DNA of 64,000 nucleotides from assembly GCA_965153455.1 (NCBI GenBank), contig OZ234493.1:19148213-19212212 (forward strand), written 5' to 3'. The stretch comes from Sphagnum compactum. Lineage: Eukaryota > Bryophyta > Sphagnopsida > Sphagnales. Shown here piece by piece: positions 47,186 to 60,559 of this stretch; the stretch's first letter is position 1, and every line of letters begins with the position of its first letter. The position numbers and the translations under genes are program-made. The notes beneath the pieces were generated by a model. That model had not been told where the DNA came from and made no database searches. It saw only the letters and a program-made list of their open reading frames with translations.

Positions 47186-47512
47186 ATGGCAGCGAGATTC
47201 TTCGGCAAGGGAGTTGTAGCATTGGGTCTGTGCCTGTTGGTTATGATGGCAATGGTAGCTGATCAGGCCAACGCCGCGACGTGCAACCTCGCTTCGCTAA
47301 TGCCTCGTCTCCCGGCAGTGGAAGGAGCGCACCCTCGTGCTCCGTCTGCGAGCTGCTGTCGTGTCGTCCAGACCGTGGACAAAAACTGTCTGTGCGCTCA
47401 GCTCAAATCTGGAACTTATCCAAAGCAAATGATTGAGAACGCGCTGCTGCTCCCAAAGAAGTGCAAGCGTACCAACCTCGCAGGTTTCAGATGCGGTGGT
47501 GAATACCTATGA
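47186..47512 (+). CDS. Secreted lipid-transfer-type (DIR1-like) protein lacking one of the eight cysteines
   Basis: A single-exon gene of 108 residues. Residues 1-30 form a clear signal peptide with a LGLCLLVMMAMVA core and a likely cut after NA-A. The mature part has the plant nsLTP/hydrophobic-seed-protein spacing: C, then PRLPAVEG, SASCC, NCLC, KKC and FRC. Only seven cysteines are present. The second one, expected in a PCLPAV-type motif, is Arg (MPRLPAV). In intact relatives, eight cysteines make four disulphides around a lipid-binding cavity in the cell wall or secretory path. The loss leaves one cysteine without its usual partner. The ATG context (GCGATGGCAGCG) is good, the codons are GC-rich relative to the flanks, and a TATA box lies upstream, so the gene looks live. 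Confidence 0.9.
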   Translation: MAARFFGKGVVALGLCLLVMMAMVADQANAATCNLASLMPRLPAVEGAHPRAPSASCCRVVQTVDKNCLCAQLKSGTYPKQMIENALLLPKKCKRTNLAGFRCGGEYL

Positions 47513-48600
47513 ATTCTTTCAAAATCCAGCATTGCTGAAGCCCAATACAAACCTGTGACATTCATGAGAAGTTAGAACTCGTGCGCTGCACTATAGTTCT
47601 ACTGCACATGAGTCGACGTTGGTCCAGATTGTGGGTGCTCGCACATACCACCGTAGTTCACAATGTATCAGACACTAATCCATCTTCTTTTTGAATATTT
47701 GATTCTTGAAAGTCCTAAGTTCGCACCTCTGATTTCATTTTCTCGACCTCCTTAGACATTATATGATGGGACTTTCTCTAATCTCGTCTTCTAAAGTGCT
47801 TGGGTTTCGTGGATTCATGTGCAGCATATACCATTCCACATTAAGCGCATAATTCTCATACATTGCCGGGAATGAAAGAATTGCTCAAGAACTGTGAAAC
47901 AGTCCGGTAACTGCATCAAGAAAATGCTTCAAGTGATTGATTGAGCTGGCTTAGAGTTCTCTGCATGGTGAGGCTTGAAGCTGTACAGAACTGCATTTGT
48001 TGATGTGCTGGAAGATCAATAGATTGTTCCACCTGCATCTAACTATAAATAAAACAGTGCTAGTCACACTCCATCTACTGACTCATCTTGAGATGTGGGT
48101 GATGCAAGGAGTTACATACTTCAATTGTTTGTCGAATTGCAGCTGAAATTCTTCCAGGGCTAAAGCATGATTGGGTGCCTCAAAGTACTGTTCCAAATGA
48201 CTCTTTTCCATACTAAAATCACCATGTACATACATGATAGCAACTATCTTATCTTTTTAGTTTCATGTTAGATTTGGATATGATCACATCAAGTACTGAA
48301 TTATGATTGGAGTTGTCCTTCTCAATTGGTGCTACTCATGTTTTCCTCCTGGCATGGATCTACTCATGCACACTGATTGATCAGAAACTTGTTGATCAGA
48401 AGCTTTTCATATAACCTTGTTACCAAATTGTCCACAATGGCTTGAAGTTGAAAATTTGAGCTTGAAGCTTGAAATTGAGCAAAATCTTGGGTTTTGGAAG
48501 AAGAATTTCGAGATATAATTCTTAACAAGACAGCCCCTTAATTTATTTTTCCAGCTCTTCAATCACATATATAATTCACTTCCTCCCCATCAGTGGTATT
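47513..48600. other. 3' flank of the lipid-transfer gene, no gene seen
   Basis: Contains the presumed 3' untranslated region. No clear polyadenylation motif stands out, and no coding sequence is supported. Confidence 0.45.
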
Positions 48601-49764
48601 TTTATTTTTGTTTTTTTATTTTTTTTCAAATTTCTAATGCTCAAGATGGATCTATCTATGAAGGAAGGTAGTTTGTTTGTGTTGTTTTGTTTTGCTTGCC
48701 ACATTGAGATCCTCCAAACACTTTATGCACAACACCACTTGGAACTTCCTTCTGTATTTGGTGAGCAAAGACAATTAAGAAAAAAATGCACCTCACTCCT
48801 ATCAACATACATGCTATATTTAAAATCAATGCCAAAGAAAACTTCTAATTTTTAATTCTAAAAGTATTATCGATAGTATTAAGGTATGATTTTCAGTTTT
48901 TTCTAGTATGTCACTCTTATTTTCAATCAAATATTGAGAATTATTCTAATCGTATATATATACATGTGTGCGTGTGAGTGTTTGTTTTGAAATTTTAAAA
49001 TTGAGAATAATATAAATTTTGACATGGAAACATTGAACTTGTCTAAAGGATACGATATATTAGTTTATGTAAAATGTCATTAATAATAGGAAAGATGCTG
49101 ATCAAATAAATATATAATATCTTTCAACACTTAAAAAAAATCTTGTATATATGTATACACCAGTGGTTAAAAGTAACCTTTTGATATCATAAAAAAATTC
49201 TCGAAGAGGGGGGGTGCCTATGGTGGTTGTATTGCAAACTTTTCAGACCAACAAGACATGCTCCTGAGATCTATGGTTGGGAATAAAGAATTGGTGCAAT
49301 ATAAAGAAGAGTTGTGACCCACAAATTAAGGACAAAGGCAAAGAACTCGTACCACTTGAAATACAAAGACAAGTAAGAGACTTCGATTTTGTCATGACCA
49401 TTGAAAAGGTACAATTTTTACATACAATTCTCTGCAATTCAAAAATAAAAAAATAATTTGATAACATTTTCTTATCTACCCAAAAGCTAAGGGACAAAAA
49501 TGAACTTTGCCAAGGATTGATTAAAAAATCCAAAATGTTATTTAGGACTTCACAAAGCTTGTGTGAATTCTAATAATTTTCCTAAAACTTGCATATGAAT
49601 CGGGAAAGGGAAATTACATCATTAAGCCTATGTCTAGTTTGGACCCAGATTGAAATTAAGATAGTTTGATATATGAAAATAGTCAAGGGAAATGCATAAA
49701 CCTCAACCGAGTTAATATTTGGTTTCACTTGGGTATCCAATTTTGTAAGAAATAGTTTTAATAT

Positions 49765-50010
49765 ATAAGTAGATAGGTAAGAAAATAGGTAATTATTAGG
49801 TAAGTAGATGGGTTTATACATAGGTAAGGGCTGTTTTTACTACCTACCTACTAGCAACTTGCTTGTGGGTTGTTAGTAAGTATGTAGTGTAAGAAAGCAA
49901 CCAAGGTAACCACCATGGTTAACTAAGGAACTGAAATGCAACAGAAAACTGTTTCTTGACCACTTCTCATCCATCCTTCCCGGTGCCTTGGTGGGTGCTG
50001 TTCACTGTGA
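49765..50010 (+). repeat. Dispersed repeat, copy 2 of 2
   Basis: Direct-orientation match to 28195-28445, with shared TTAGGTAAGTAGATGG, GTTTTTACTACCTAC and AAGGTAACCACCATGGTTA. Copies lie in two different AT-rich blocks. Confidence 0.75.
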
Positions 50011-51069
50011 TACAATTAGAGGGACCAATTGCAATAAGGAGTTGGCTAATGCCTTCCCAAATGAACATGCTATAGTGAGGCACTATTACATCTCATGTCT
50101 CCCTTCAAAAAAATATGCATACCAAAAACCTTAACATTTATTCTTTCGAAAATAACATTATCCCAATATGGTATAATGTGCCTAACCTTTTATCATCTAT
50201 GTAGTTGATTGTCACCTGTAGTTGTGATAGGTTTACCAACAATAGGTAGGATTACCACATATTAAACATCTCAAACTATTGGATTATGTCGTAATGAAAT
50301 TATTTTTGAAATCGTTGATTTTTTGAGAAATTCATAGCTCAAAGTGTCAAAATTTTGAAATTGCCCAATGGAAACCTAAGGGTTGTAGGCCTTGGTTGTC
50401 GACTTTGTCATTAAAGTCGAACTTGTTTTGCTTGTTCGATTATATTTCTTTGAGCTTTGATGGAGAATAGGATGTTGTGAGTGCAAATGTTTGGTGGATA
50501 TCATTGTGTTTTAAATCTCAAAATTTCTTTGAAAACATGTTTCACCAAAAACGATTCCTTTAAAACTCTTATTTGTCATCAACATAAAGCCTCCATGTAA
50601 CCTATTGGAATCCATTGGCTTTTGAAGTTTATAAGAATGAACTAAAAGGCACAAATAAAAGTCAACAAACATCAAAGCAAATGCAAACATGAATCAATAA
50701 ACATAACATATGGGTGTTAGGTATATGGATGAAGAATGATTACCATTTTCATTCACGACAAAAAAAATAAAAATATTATATTGTATATCTAAATATATTT
50801 TAATAAATATAACAATAATTTGGCACACCACTTTTGAGTCTAATTCCAATGATGATGATAACATTGGAACTAATATAAAATAAATGCTTATGCAATCCTC
50901 TAATCATTTCATGTTACCAAAATTTATTTTATTTTTTAATATACTTTGTATGGAATGAAAAGGTATTTTTTAGAATTTTTATTTTCTTAGAATTATATGT
51001 TTCCAACGCCATAGTTAGAGATGATGAAAGTGATGAACATATTTTCAATACCTTGTACACCGATTTGCA

Positions 51070-51250
51070 TTTCATTTTTTCTTCAATTTAATTTAAATAC
51101 AATTCAATTAAACTTGAATTTAATTGATTAAAATTTGAGTTGAATTAAGTTGAATTTAAATTATAGTCAATATATATGAATTTCATTCAATGTATTTAAA
51201 TTCAATTCAATTCAAATTGCATTCAATGTCATTCAATATTTTTATTCAAA
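51070..51250. repeat. Low-complexity AATTCAATT / AATTGAATT region
   Basis: Short TTCAATT, TTGAATT and TTTAAATT words recur in both orientations, giving potential for small hairpins. A similar short run is at 38815-38835 in an HNL intron. Confidence 0.6.
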
Positions 51251-52830
51251 TGAAACTTATTTTTTCATCATTTTGTTGTCAATAACAATATGTAACACCA
51301 TGAAGCCCAAGTTAAGGTTGGTGGCAATTATTAAAGAGTTATCTTTTTCTTACCTTGTCATTAGTTGAATATCCATAACAATTCAATCACAATATCAAGA
51401 ATGACATATGGGTGCAAACACAATCTAAGAAGCCATGGCTACAAGGTTAAAGTCCTTTTCAAGGATTGCATTTGACACATAACATTTTTATGTTGGTCAA
51501 CTTTTTTAATTTCTGCATTTTTCATACTCAATTTATAGTTGTGTTTTGAATATAATTAATTTTTATTATATTATGGTCTATATTATTTTATATATAATGT
51601 ATTCATGCTTTAACACAAAAATAATACAAAAATGAATGACTTTTGTTACAAACACATTTTCAAAATTCAAAATTTTCAAGGTCAAAAACAAATTTCAAAC
51701 AAATATGTTAGGTGTAGTCACACTAATAGGAGTCATAGCAAATGTAACTAACGCATATTTAGTTCTTCACGTTTAAAAGTGATAATTTAAATTGGTGTTG
51801 AAAATATCGAATTTTTTACTATAATAAAGTTCATAATATATCATTGGAACATATAAATTAATTTGAAAAACATCCAATGAATAAAAAACTTTCGAAAACA
51901 TTCATTAAACATTGTAATGTGTGTTTTTTAATACTAAAATGATTTACAAATAGACTTCAAAACTTTCGAAAACTACATATATTTTGAAATCTCTTACATA
52001 AACATTGACATAATAATATGAAAAAAAATTTAATTTAAAAAAAATTATTTTTGAAGGCTTTTAAAAAAAATTCTAAAAAAATTCCCCCACATGCAATTCC
52101 AAAAGCATGCAAGTGCGACTCATGTTATCCTATTTGCACCATGTTCAAATATCTTTTTGAATGAATTTTACCAATTTGAAATTCTTTTGTTTTTTTATAA
52201 TCATTAATGTTAAGATCCTTTTCAATTAAAAAAAAGAATGGTGCACATTTAATAAAGAAAAAAAAATCAAACAAAAAACTATTGTAATAGTTGTTTTGAA
52301 CATGCAAAAAGATTCTTGAAACATTATCAATTTGCATCAAGTTTTGAAAAATGAAAATTTATAAGCAATAATATTTAAAAAAAAATTAAAAACAAACATC
52401 CAATTTATTATGCTTCTCTTGTGATTTTTCAAAAATATAAAATTTAAATTTTACACATTATGACACACCTTGTGACTTCTTTTATTGTGTTTGCACCCAT
52501 ATACAAAATCATTACATTCTTACTTACAATGTGCGTGCAACTATTTTTTGATTAACAATTGAAAATGAAACACCAAGAAAGAAAAAGGAAAAATGTACTA
52601 CAATCTCTCTACTCTCTCTACACCCAACCTTAGGGTCAGACAAGTTGCTACATACTTTACGATCCACCCCTATGAGCTATTTAAAAATAACTTCAACTCA
52701 CTCATAAATAAGAGGTGAACATACCATACCAATGAGATGAATATGACATGCAATCCAAAAGTTATGTGCATGAAGCACAAATATCTAAAATTAGAGTAAC
52801 TTGGTATAAGTAACTTACGTGTAGGAGGAG

Positions 52831-52909
52831 AGGCCCTTCAGTGATTTGAGATCTGTGCCCGAGGCCGGTAGGCCAAGGGAACAAAAAGTCGAAAATCACA
52901 GAAGGGCCT
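52831..52909. repeat. Inverted repeat with 17-bp arms
   Basis: AGGCCCTTCAGTGATTT at 52831-52847 pairs with AAATCACAGAAGGGCCT at 52893-52909 with one mismatch. The loop of about 45 bases is itself GC-rich and partly self-complementary (GGCCGGTAGGCC). It marks the edge of the gene island. It could be a MITE end pair or a hairpin in a transcript. No function is assigned. Confidence 0.6.
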
Positions 52910-52971
52910 GTACTCAGGTCCTTTTCCTAAGTAAAGCACTGCCTGAATTTTTTCACTTTTTAGAAATAGTG

Positions 52972-53053
52972 ACAGGCTGGCTGGTACTTTCCGCTCGTCA
53001 GAAGATCCCTGTACAGCCTGGCTGCTACCTTCCACCGCAGAAGATCCCGCTTG
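52972..53053 (+). repeat. Imperfect tandem pair, about 42 bp
   Basis: CAGGCTGGCTGGTAC.TTCC...AGAAGATCCC and CAGCCTGGCTGCTACCTTCC...AGAAGATCCC lie end to end. Confidence 0.7.
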
Positions 53054-53235
53054 CTGAAAACACAGGTTTCTTCCTTTAGGAGTAGGCGTAATTCCTCCTC
53101 TTTTCTAGAGGAACCTAATGAATCTGTAGTTAGAGTTCCATATTGAGAGGTCTTTTTTTCCATTCAGATTATTAGAAATGTGCAGCTCGAATTCAAAGAG
53201 TTAGAGTTGCGCTTCGCTGAATATTCTTCTTCTTC

Positions 53236-53340
53236 TTGCATGAGCCTTTCATGTATCCTTGTTTGAAGTTTTCGGTAAGAAAGGGTCTTGCATGAGCCTT
53301 TCATGTATCCTTATTTGAAGTTTTTGGTACAAAAGGATTT
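53236..53340 (+). repeat. Tandem pair, 52 bp
   Basis: TTGCATGAGCCTTTCATGTA recurs at an offset of 52 bp, followed in both copies by TCCTT.TTTGAAGTTTT. Confidence 0.85.
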
Positions 53341-53360
53341 TGATTTCAGTGTGTAGATGA

Positions 53361-53380
53361 TGGTGGTGGTGGTGGTGGTG
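53361..53380 (+). repeat. (TGG)n microsatellite
   Basis: Uninterrupted TGG units. On the minus strand they give a poly-His run in a spurious frame. Confidence 0.95.
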
Positions 53381-53509
53381 CAGAAGGGTTTTTGGAGCTT
53401 CCAGTGATTTTGGTGGAACTTGTTGAACATGCGTGAGAAACTTTTGATTGAAAATTGTCCAGACAATTATAACCACCCACCTAAACTCTCCGAGAAGAAA
53501 CTCTCCTGT

Positions 53510-53635
53510 GGAATCTCAAGAAGGAACCCTGTGAATTCTCAAAACCGTGAAGGAACCTGTGAAGCTTAAACAGGAATCTCAAGAAGGAACCCTGTGAATT
53601 CTCAAAACGTGAAGGAATCTGTGAATCCTCAACAA
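53510..53635 (+). repeat. Tandem pair, 63 bp
   Basis: GAATCTCAAGAAGGAACCCT recurs at 53511 and 53574, with GTGAATTCTCAAAAC and CTGTGAA in both copies. Confidence 0.85.
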
Positions 53636-54120
53636 GAAGAGACTTGCGACAATCAATACCCATTATTTCGGCAAGAATGGCGAGAAAAACAACACACCTG
53701 CATCGCAAACTCTCACAAACTGTGTTCGACTCTGATTCCAAACTCCAAAAGCAGAGAATGCTTGAATTTGATCAAGATCTCTTCTTCCATACCACAAAGC
53801 AGAGTGAAAATGGGAAAACAGATTCGCATCCTGGCTGCTAACAGCTTGTCTTAATTGCACAAAATTCACGACCCTACCAAAAATTGTAACCCGAAGAAAT
53901 TCGACCGGGTAGCAGCCAAACACAGTAGCTTTGTAAAGAAGAAGTACTTATTCTAGCAATGCGCGCCAAACCCTAAAACTCGAGCTTTCTGTTGTTCTTC
54001 AACGAGGTACGCGGAGTCTCTGTCTTTGCGACATCTTTGCACGCATTTGCGCGCAGCCGGGAGTTAGGACTAGTGGATCGGATCAGTGGAATTGGATCCG
54101 TGTGTTGAGTTGAGGACGGG
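53636..54120. other. Upstream region of NTF2
   Basis: Gene-island composition, rising in GC and CpG toward 54120. It should hold the NTF2 promoter and leader. No TATA box is evident. Short frames on both strands match nothing. Confidence 0.4.
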
Positions 54121-54963
54121 ATGGATCCGGATCAATTGTCGAAGGCGTTCGTGGAGCACTACTACTCGACTTTCGACAGCAATAGGCCCAACCTGCTGGG
54201 GTTATACCAGGAGAGTTCGATGCTGTCGTTCGAGGGCGAGAAGATCCAGGGAGCGCAGAACATCAGCAACAAGCTCAGCAGTCTGCCGTTCCAGCAGTGC
54301 AAGCACAACATCTCTACCGTGGATTGCCAGCCGTCGGGGACCCGCTGGCGGTATGCTGGTGTTTGTCAGCGGCAATCTGCAACTACCAGGCGAGGAACAC
54401 GCTCTTAAATTCAGCCAGGTACGCTGTTTTCCGAGCCAGAAAGCTTCGTGTTGTCATGCTCGTGGTGAGGATTCTGTCTGTCTGTGTGTCTGCCCATGAT
54501 CCTTGCGTCATTCATCTTCTTTCTTACTTGCAGAGCTTGTTCTGCTTGCTTGTCTGTCTGTGCATGGTCCTTGCGTCATTCTTCTTCTTCAGCAGAGCCT
54601 GTTCTGATTGTCTGTCTGTCTCTCTGTGTATGGTCCTTGCGTCATTCTTCTTCTTTCTTATTTGCAGAGTTTGTTGCGCTTCCTTGTCTGTCTGGTTGTG
54701 TATAGTCCTTGCATCATTCTTCTTCTTTCTTCTGTGTAAAACAAATTCTGCAGGGAGTGCATGGAGAGTTGTGTGGCCCCTTTCCAAGGACTAAATGCAG
54801 GAGATGTGTCGTGGTGACTCTGCAAGAGAGTCTTCAAGCTTTGGAAACTTTACAACTGGGATTCTGTTGTTTTCTGTTTATTGTGCAGATGTTTCACCTG
54901 ATTCCAACACCACAGGGAAGCTTCTATGTCTTCAATGACATCTTCCGACTGAATTATGCATAG
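54121..54963 (+). CDS. NTF2: Nuclear transport factor 2, two exons, with a one-base frameshift
   Basis: Exon 1 (54121-54418) encodes MDPDQLSKAFVEHYYSTFDS, then FEGEKIQGAQNI and LPFQQCKHNISTVDCQPSG. After that codon an extra A at about 54340 shifts the frame. The second frame continues exactly as the family does: PAGGMLVFVSGNLQL, then GEEHALKFSQ. The donor is CAG|GTACGC. Exon 2 (54889-54963, after TTGTGCAG) encodes MFHLIPTPQGSFYVFNDIFR and LNYA to TAG. Without the extra base the protein has 123 residues, the normal NTF2 length. NTF2 returns Ran-GDP to the nucleus. Read as given, translation leaves the frame after about 73 residues and stops at the TAA near 54407. All else is pristine, so a very recent mutation or a base-call/assembly error are the main explanations. 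Confidence 0.93.
54476..54735 (+). repeat. Tandem array in the NTF2 intron, about 64-76-bp unit, four copies
   Basis: Each copy contains TGTCTGTCTG, a TGGTCCTTGCGTCATTC or close variant and TCTTCTTTCTT. Two copies end in ATTTGCAGAG or ACTTGCAGAG, and one ends CAGCAGAG. The intron therefore contains several decoy 3' splice-site-like sequences before the real one at 54888. Confidence 0.88.
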
Positions 54964-56485
54964 CTGCTGCTGCTTTCTTTCTTTCTTTGTTGCTGCCAAA
55001 CTATTCTGGTGTTCCTTCTTACAGAGAGATCCTGAATTGCTGCCTGATGCTTGTCGTTGGAACTTGGATACAGAAACAATGATTCTACTCAAAAGAATGA
55101 TGCAGGGCTCATATCATTGGGGATAGTTTTGTTTGTTTTGAACTTCAATGAGAGAGACAGAGAAACAAAGGCTATGATGGTGTCTCTTCCCAGTCGAAAA
55201 ATGTGAAGCAGAGTTGTCTATTCCTCTTGACAAGAGCATAATACAATTGGTTCTTGAATTGTGATCAGAAGCATTCTGTTTTGTCGCTGCATTTTGCAAT
55301 GCCATTGTCTGTGGATTTTTTCATGCCATTGTCCAGATTTTTTGTGATGCATGGTGTGGTTCATGGGAGATGATTGTTGATTGCAGTTTCCAGTCATGGG
55401 AGACTTTAAAAAGTCAGAGACAAAGAGATAAGCTGTTTGTGTAATATAACTGGTGTCATCCATTTTGAAATCAATATATTCTTTAGTCAATATTGAATTG
55501 CAAAAGCACTATCAAGGTATGGGGAAAATACAATGCCTGATTTTGATAGTATATCAATTGCTGACACCAGGGAACAAGAAGCCAACACTTGTTGACAAAC
55601 TGCCCAGAAATGGTGAATGAGTAGACTTGAATATCTCTTCCAAATCACCCTGCATCTGTTGGAAACAATCCATTAACATATGGTACCTGGCACCTGCTCT
55701 ACAGGAAAATGTAGCCACCATCACAATCTGTGATGTGAACAGGGCTGTCTTGAGAATCAGCAGACAGTATGGAATTCTATTCCTACAGCCTTTTTCTACT
55801 TCCCACTCTCCAGTCAAGTGATGATTTCTAGAGAATGATTGGGAAATGCATGGTTAAGTGGAACTCCAATGAAGGTGTTCACCTGTTGCAACATAGAGGA
55901 ATCTGCACAACAACCAAGACTTCAGCATCACCAATAAAGTCATTCCAAGACAGTTTGTGTATTAAGTTTCTTATGTACCAACACATGTGATAGCATCATT
56001 CTCAACTGTAGATTCTTTTGTTGCGAAACATCAAGCATCGTCTGTTGTTCCTGACATCTGTAAGCCAATCCCAATCAGTGACTGTCGGCCTAGATTAAAA
56101 GGCTTGCAGCTGATATGGCATCAATTATCTATGAAGGGACAGGAATACTAATGATAGAAGTAGGCACATCCACATGAGGTGAATCAAGTGAACAGAACCA
56201 TACCTCAACATGGAATGTTGTTGAAGTGGTAAGCCCAATATGGGTTTTGTTGCTCCTTTGCACCCTCAACAACTCCCTTGCTTATGAATTACGCTGCCTT
56301 CTATTCAGTGCCACCTACTCAAGCTGGACATAGTTATGACCCACAGTTAATTCCTGATACAGCAGCCATGAGATACACCCCTTTAGCTTTGATTACACTA
56401 AGATATTATGTGACAAGAAAACACTTGTGCTCACGATTGTATTCTAACCAAGGTGCAGTTCAAGGAAAGGTAAGAAGCTAAACCT
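54964..56485. other. Between NTF2 and DUS2, convergent 3' ends, no gene seen
   Basis: Should contain the 3' untranslated regions of NTF2 (plus) and DUS2 (minus). Open frames on both strands (for example near 55218-55490 and 55554-55821) resemble no family. Confidence 0.45.
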
Positions 56486-59746
<3,261 letters not shown>

Positions 59747-59997
59747 GTGTAAAGGAGCAATCTTGTGCTGCAACAGCAGCAGCAACACCTGAACGAAATC
59801 TCGCAGGTGCACGTTGCGGCAAAAGAACCCAAGACTCCTAACCCTAGTACTTATGCGATGAAGAAGACTGGAGCACTACTACCGGTGTGGAAACCCGAGG
59901 GGATTTCGATCTCATCACTTGAAAAGAGACAGTCCGCGTCATCCTCAGCTCGTGCACCGAAGCATTATGAATTGTAGCGGATTCTGCAGTCACGAAG
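59747..59997. promoter_or_regulatory. Possible shared promoter between DUS2 and a divergent small gene
   Basis: About 250 bases separate the DUS2 ATG (minus) from the ATG at 59998 (plus). The stretch is GC- and CpG-richer than its surroundings, with a CAG-rich tract at about 59770-59790, and has no TATA box, as in many housekeeping bidirectional promoters. Confidence 0.35.
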
Positions 59998-60362
59998 ATG
60001 GATGATGCGCTCAGTGACGACATCTTTACGGCCGCGCTGATGAGCCGGTGGTGGGGGGTGAGTGCTCTTTCAGTAGGCTGCGATGTTTTTTCTCTTCTGA
60101 TTTGTTCTCTCGTGGATTATGCGAGTTGTGCGAGTTGCGAGTCGACGATGTGGTACATACCGCAGTGGTGTGTGTTGTGGATGATGTTTTCAACCTAGTT
60201 TGTCATTGCACAGCTTTGCAGGATTTTAGAAATGGGGAGAGGACCATTGCTTGCACCTTGTTTGTAGCTGAAAGTGTTGTTCAGGTGGAAAAGAGTCAGT
60301 CTTTTGCACAATGGCCACCTTTACTTGATTGTGAGGATTCTTATCATGGTGTCCCTCCATAG
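59998..60362 (+). CDS. Small two-exon candidate gene, unrecognised
   Basis: Exon 1 (59998-60057) encodes MDDALSDDIFTAALMSRWWG and ends at a consensus donor GTGAGT. Exon 2 (60222-60362), after GCTTTGCAG, continues in phase 0 as DFRNGERTIACTLFVAES, then VVQVEKSQSFAQWPPLL, to TAG. The result is 66 residues, acidic at the start, with no signal peptide or membrane segment. Strong splice signals and the position next to the DUS2 start support a real gene or the 5' end of one cut short. The PPR pseudogene begins about 200 bases downstream and may have displaced the rest. I do not recognise the family. Confidence 0.35.
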
Positions 60363-60559
60363 ATGCAAAAGGGTCAGAAGTGTAACAATTGTGATGGTAG
60401 ATTTGTCTGCATTAAGCTGTGAGGAACACATTAGCTAACCAAATGGATTTAGTTTGGTTTTCTTGTGGTAGCTAAGATGCAAGGTATCCTGATTTCAAAC
60501 ACAAGCAGACACAGGAGACATTCTGGTTCAACAACAGATCAACACCCCCATGGGTGGAA

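Larger units (their letters stand above)
48601..52820. other. AT-rich repeat-bearing block, no gene
   Basis: Strongly AT-rich, starting with a T-rich run at 48600-48635. It includes a dispersed repeat (49765-50010) and a low-complexity TTCAATT stretch (about 51070-51250). Open frames are short and compositional. Confidence 0.65.

Noticed and set aside
54476-54794. Cys- and Leu-rich frames looking like membrane segments
   Set aside because: They are translations of the tandem array in the NTF2 intron.
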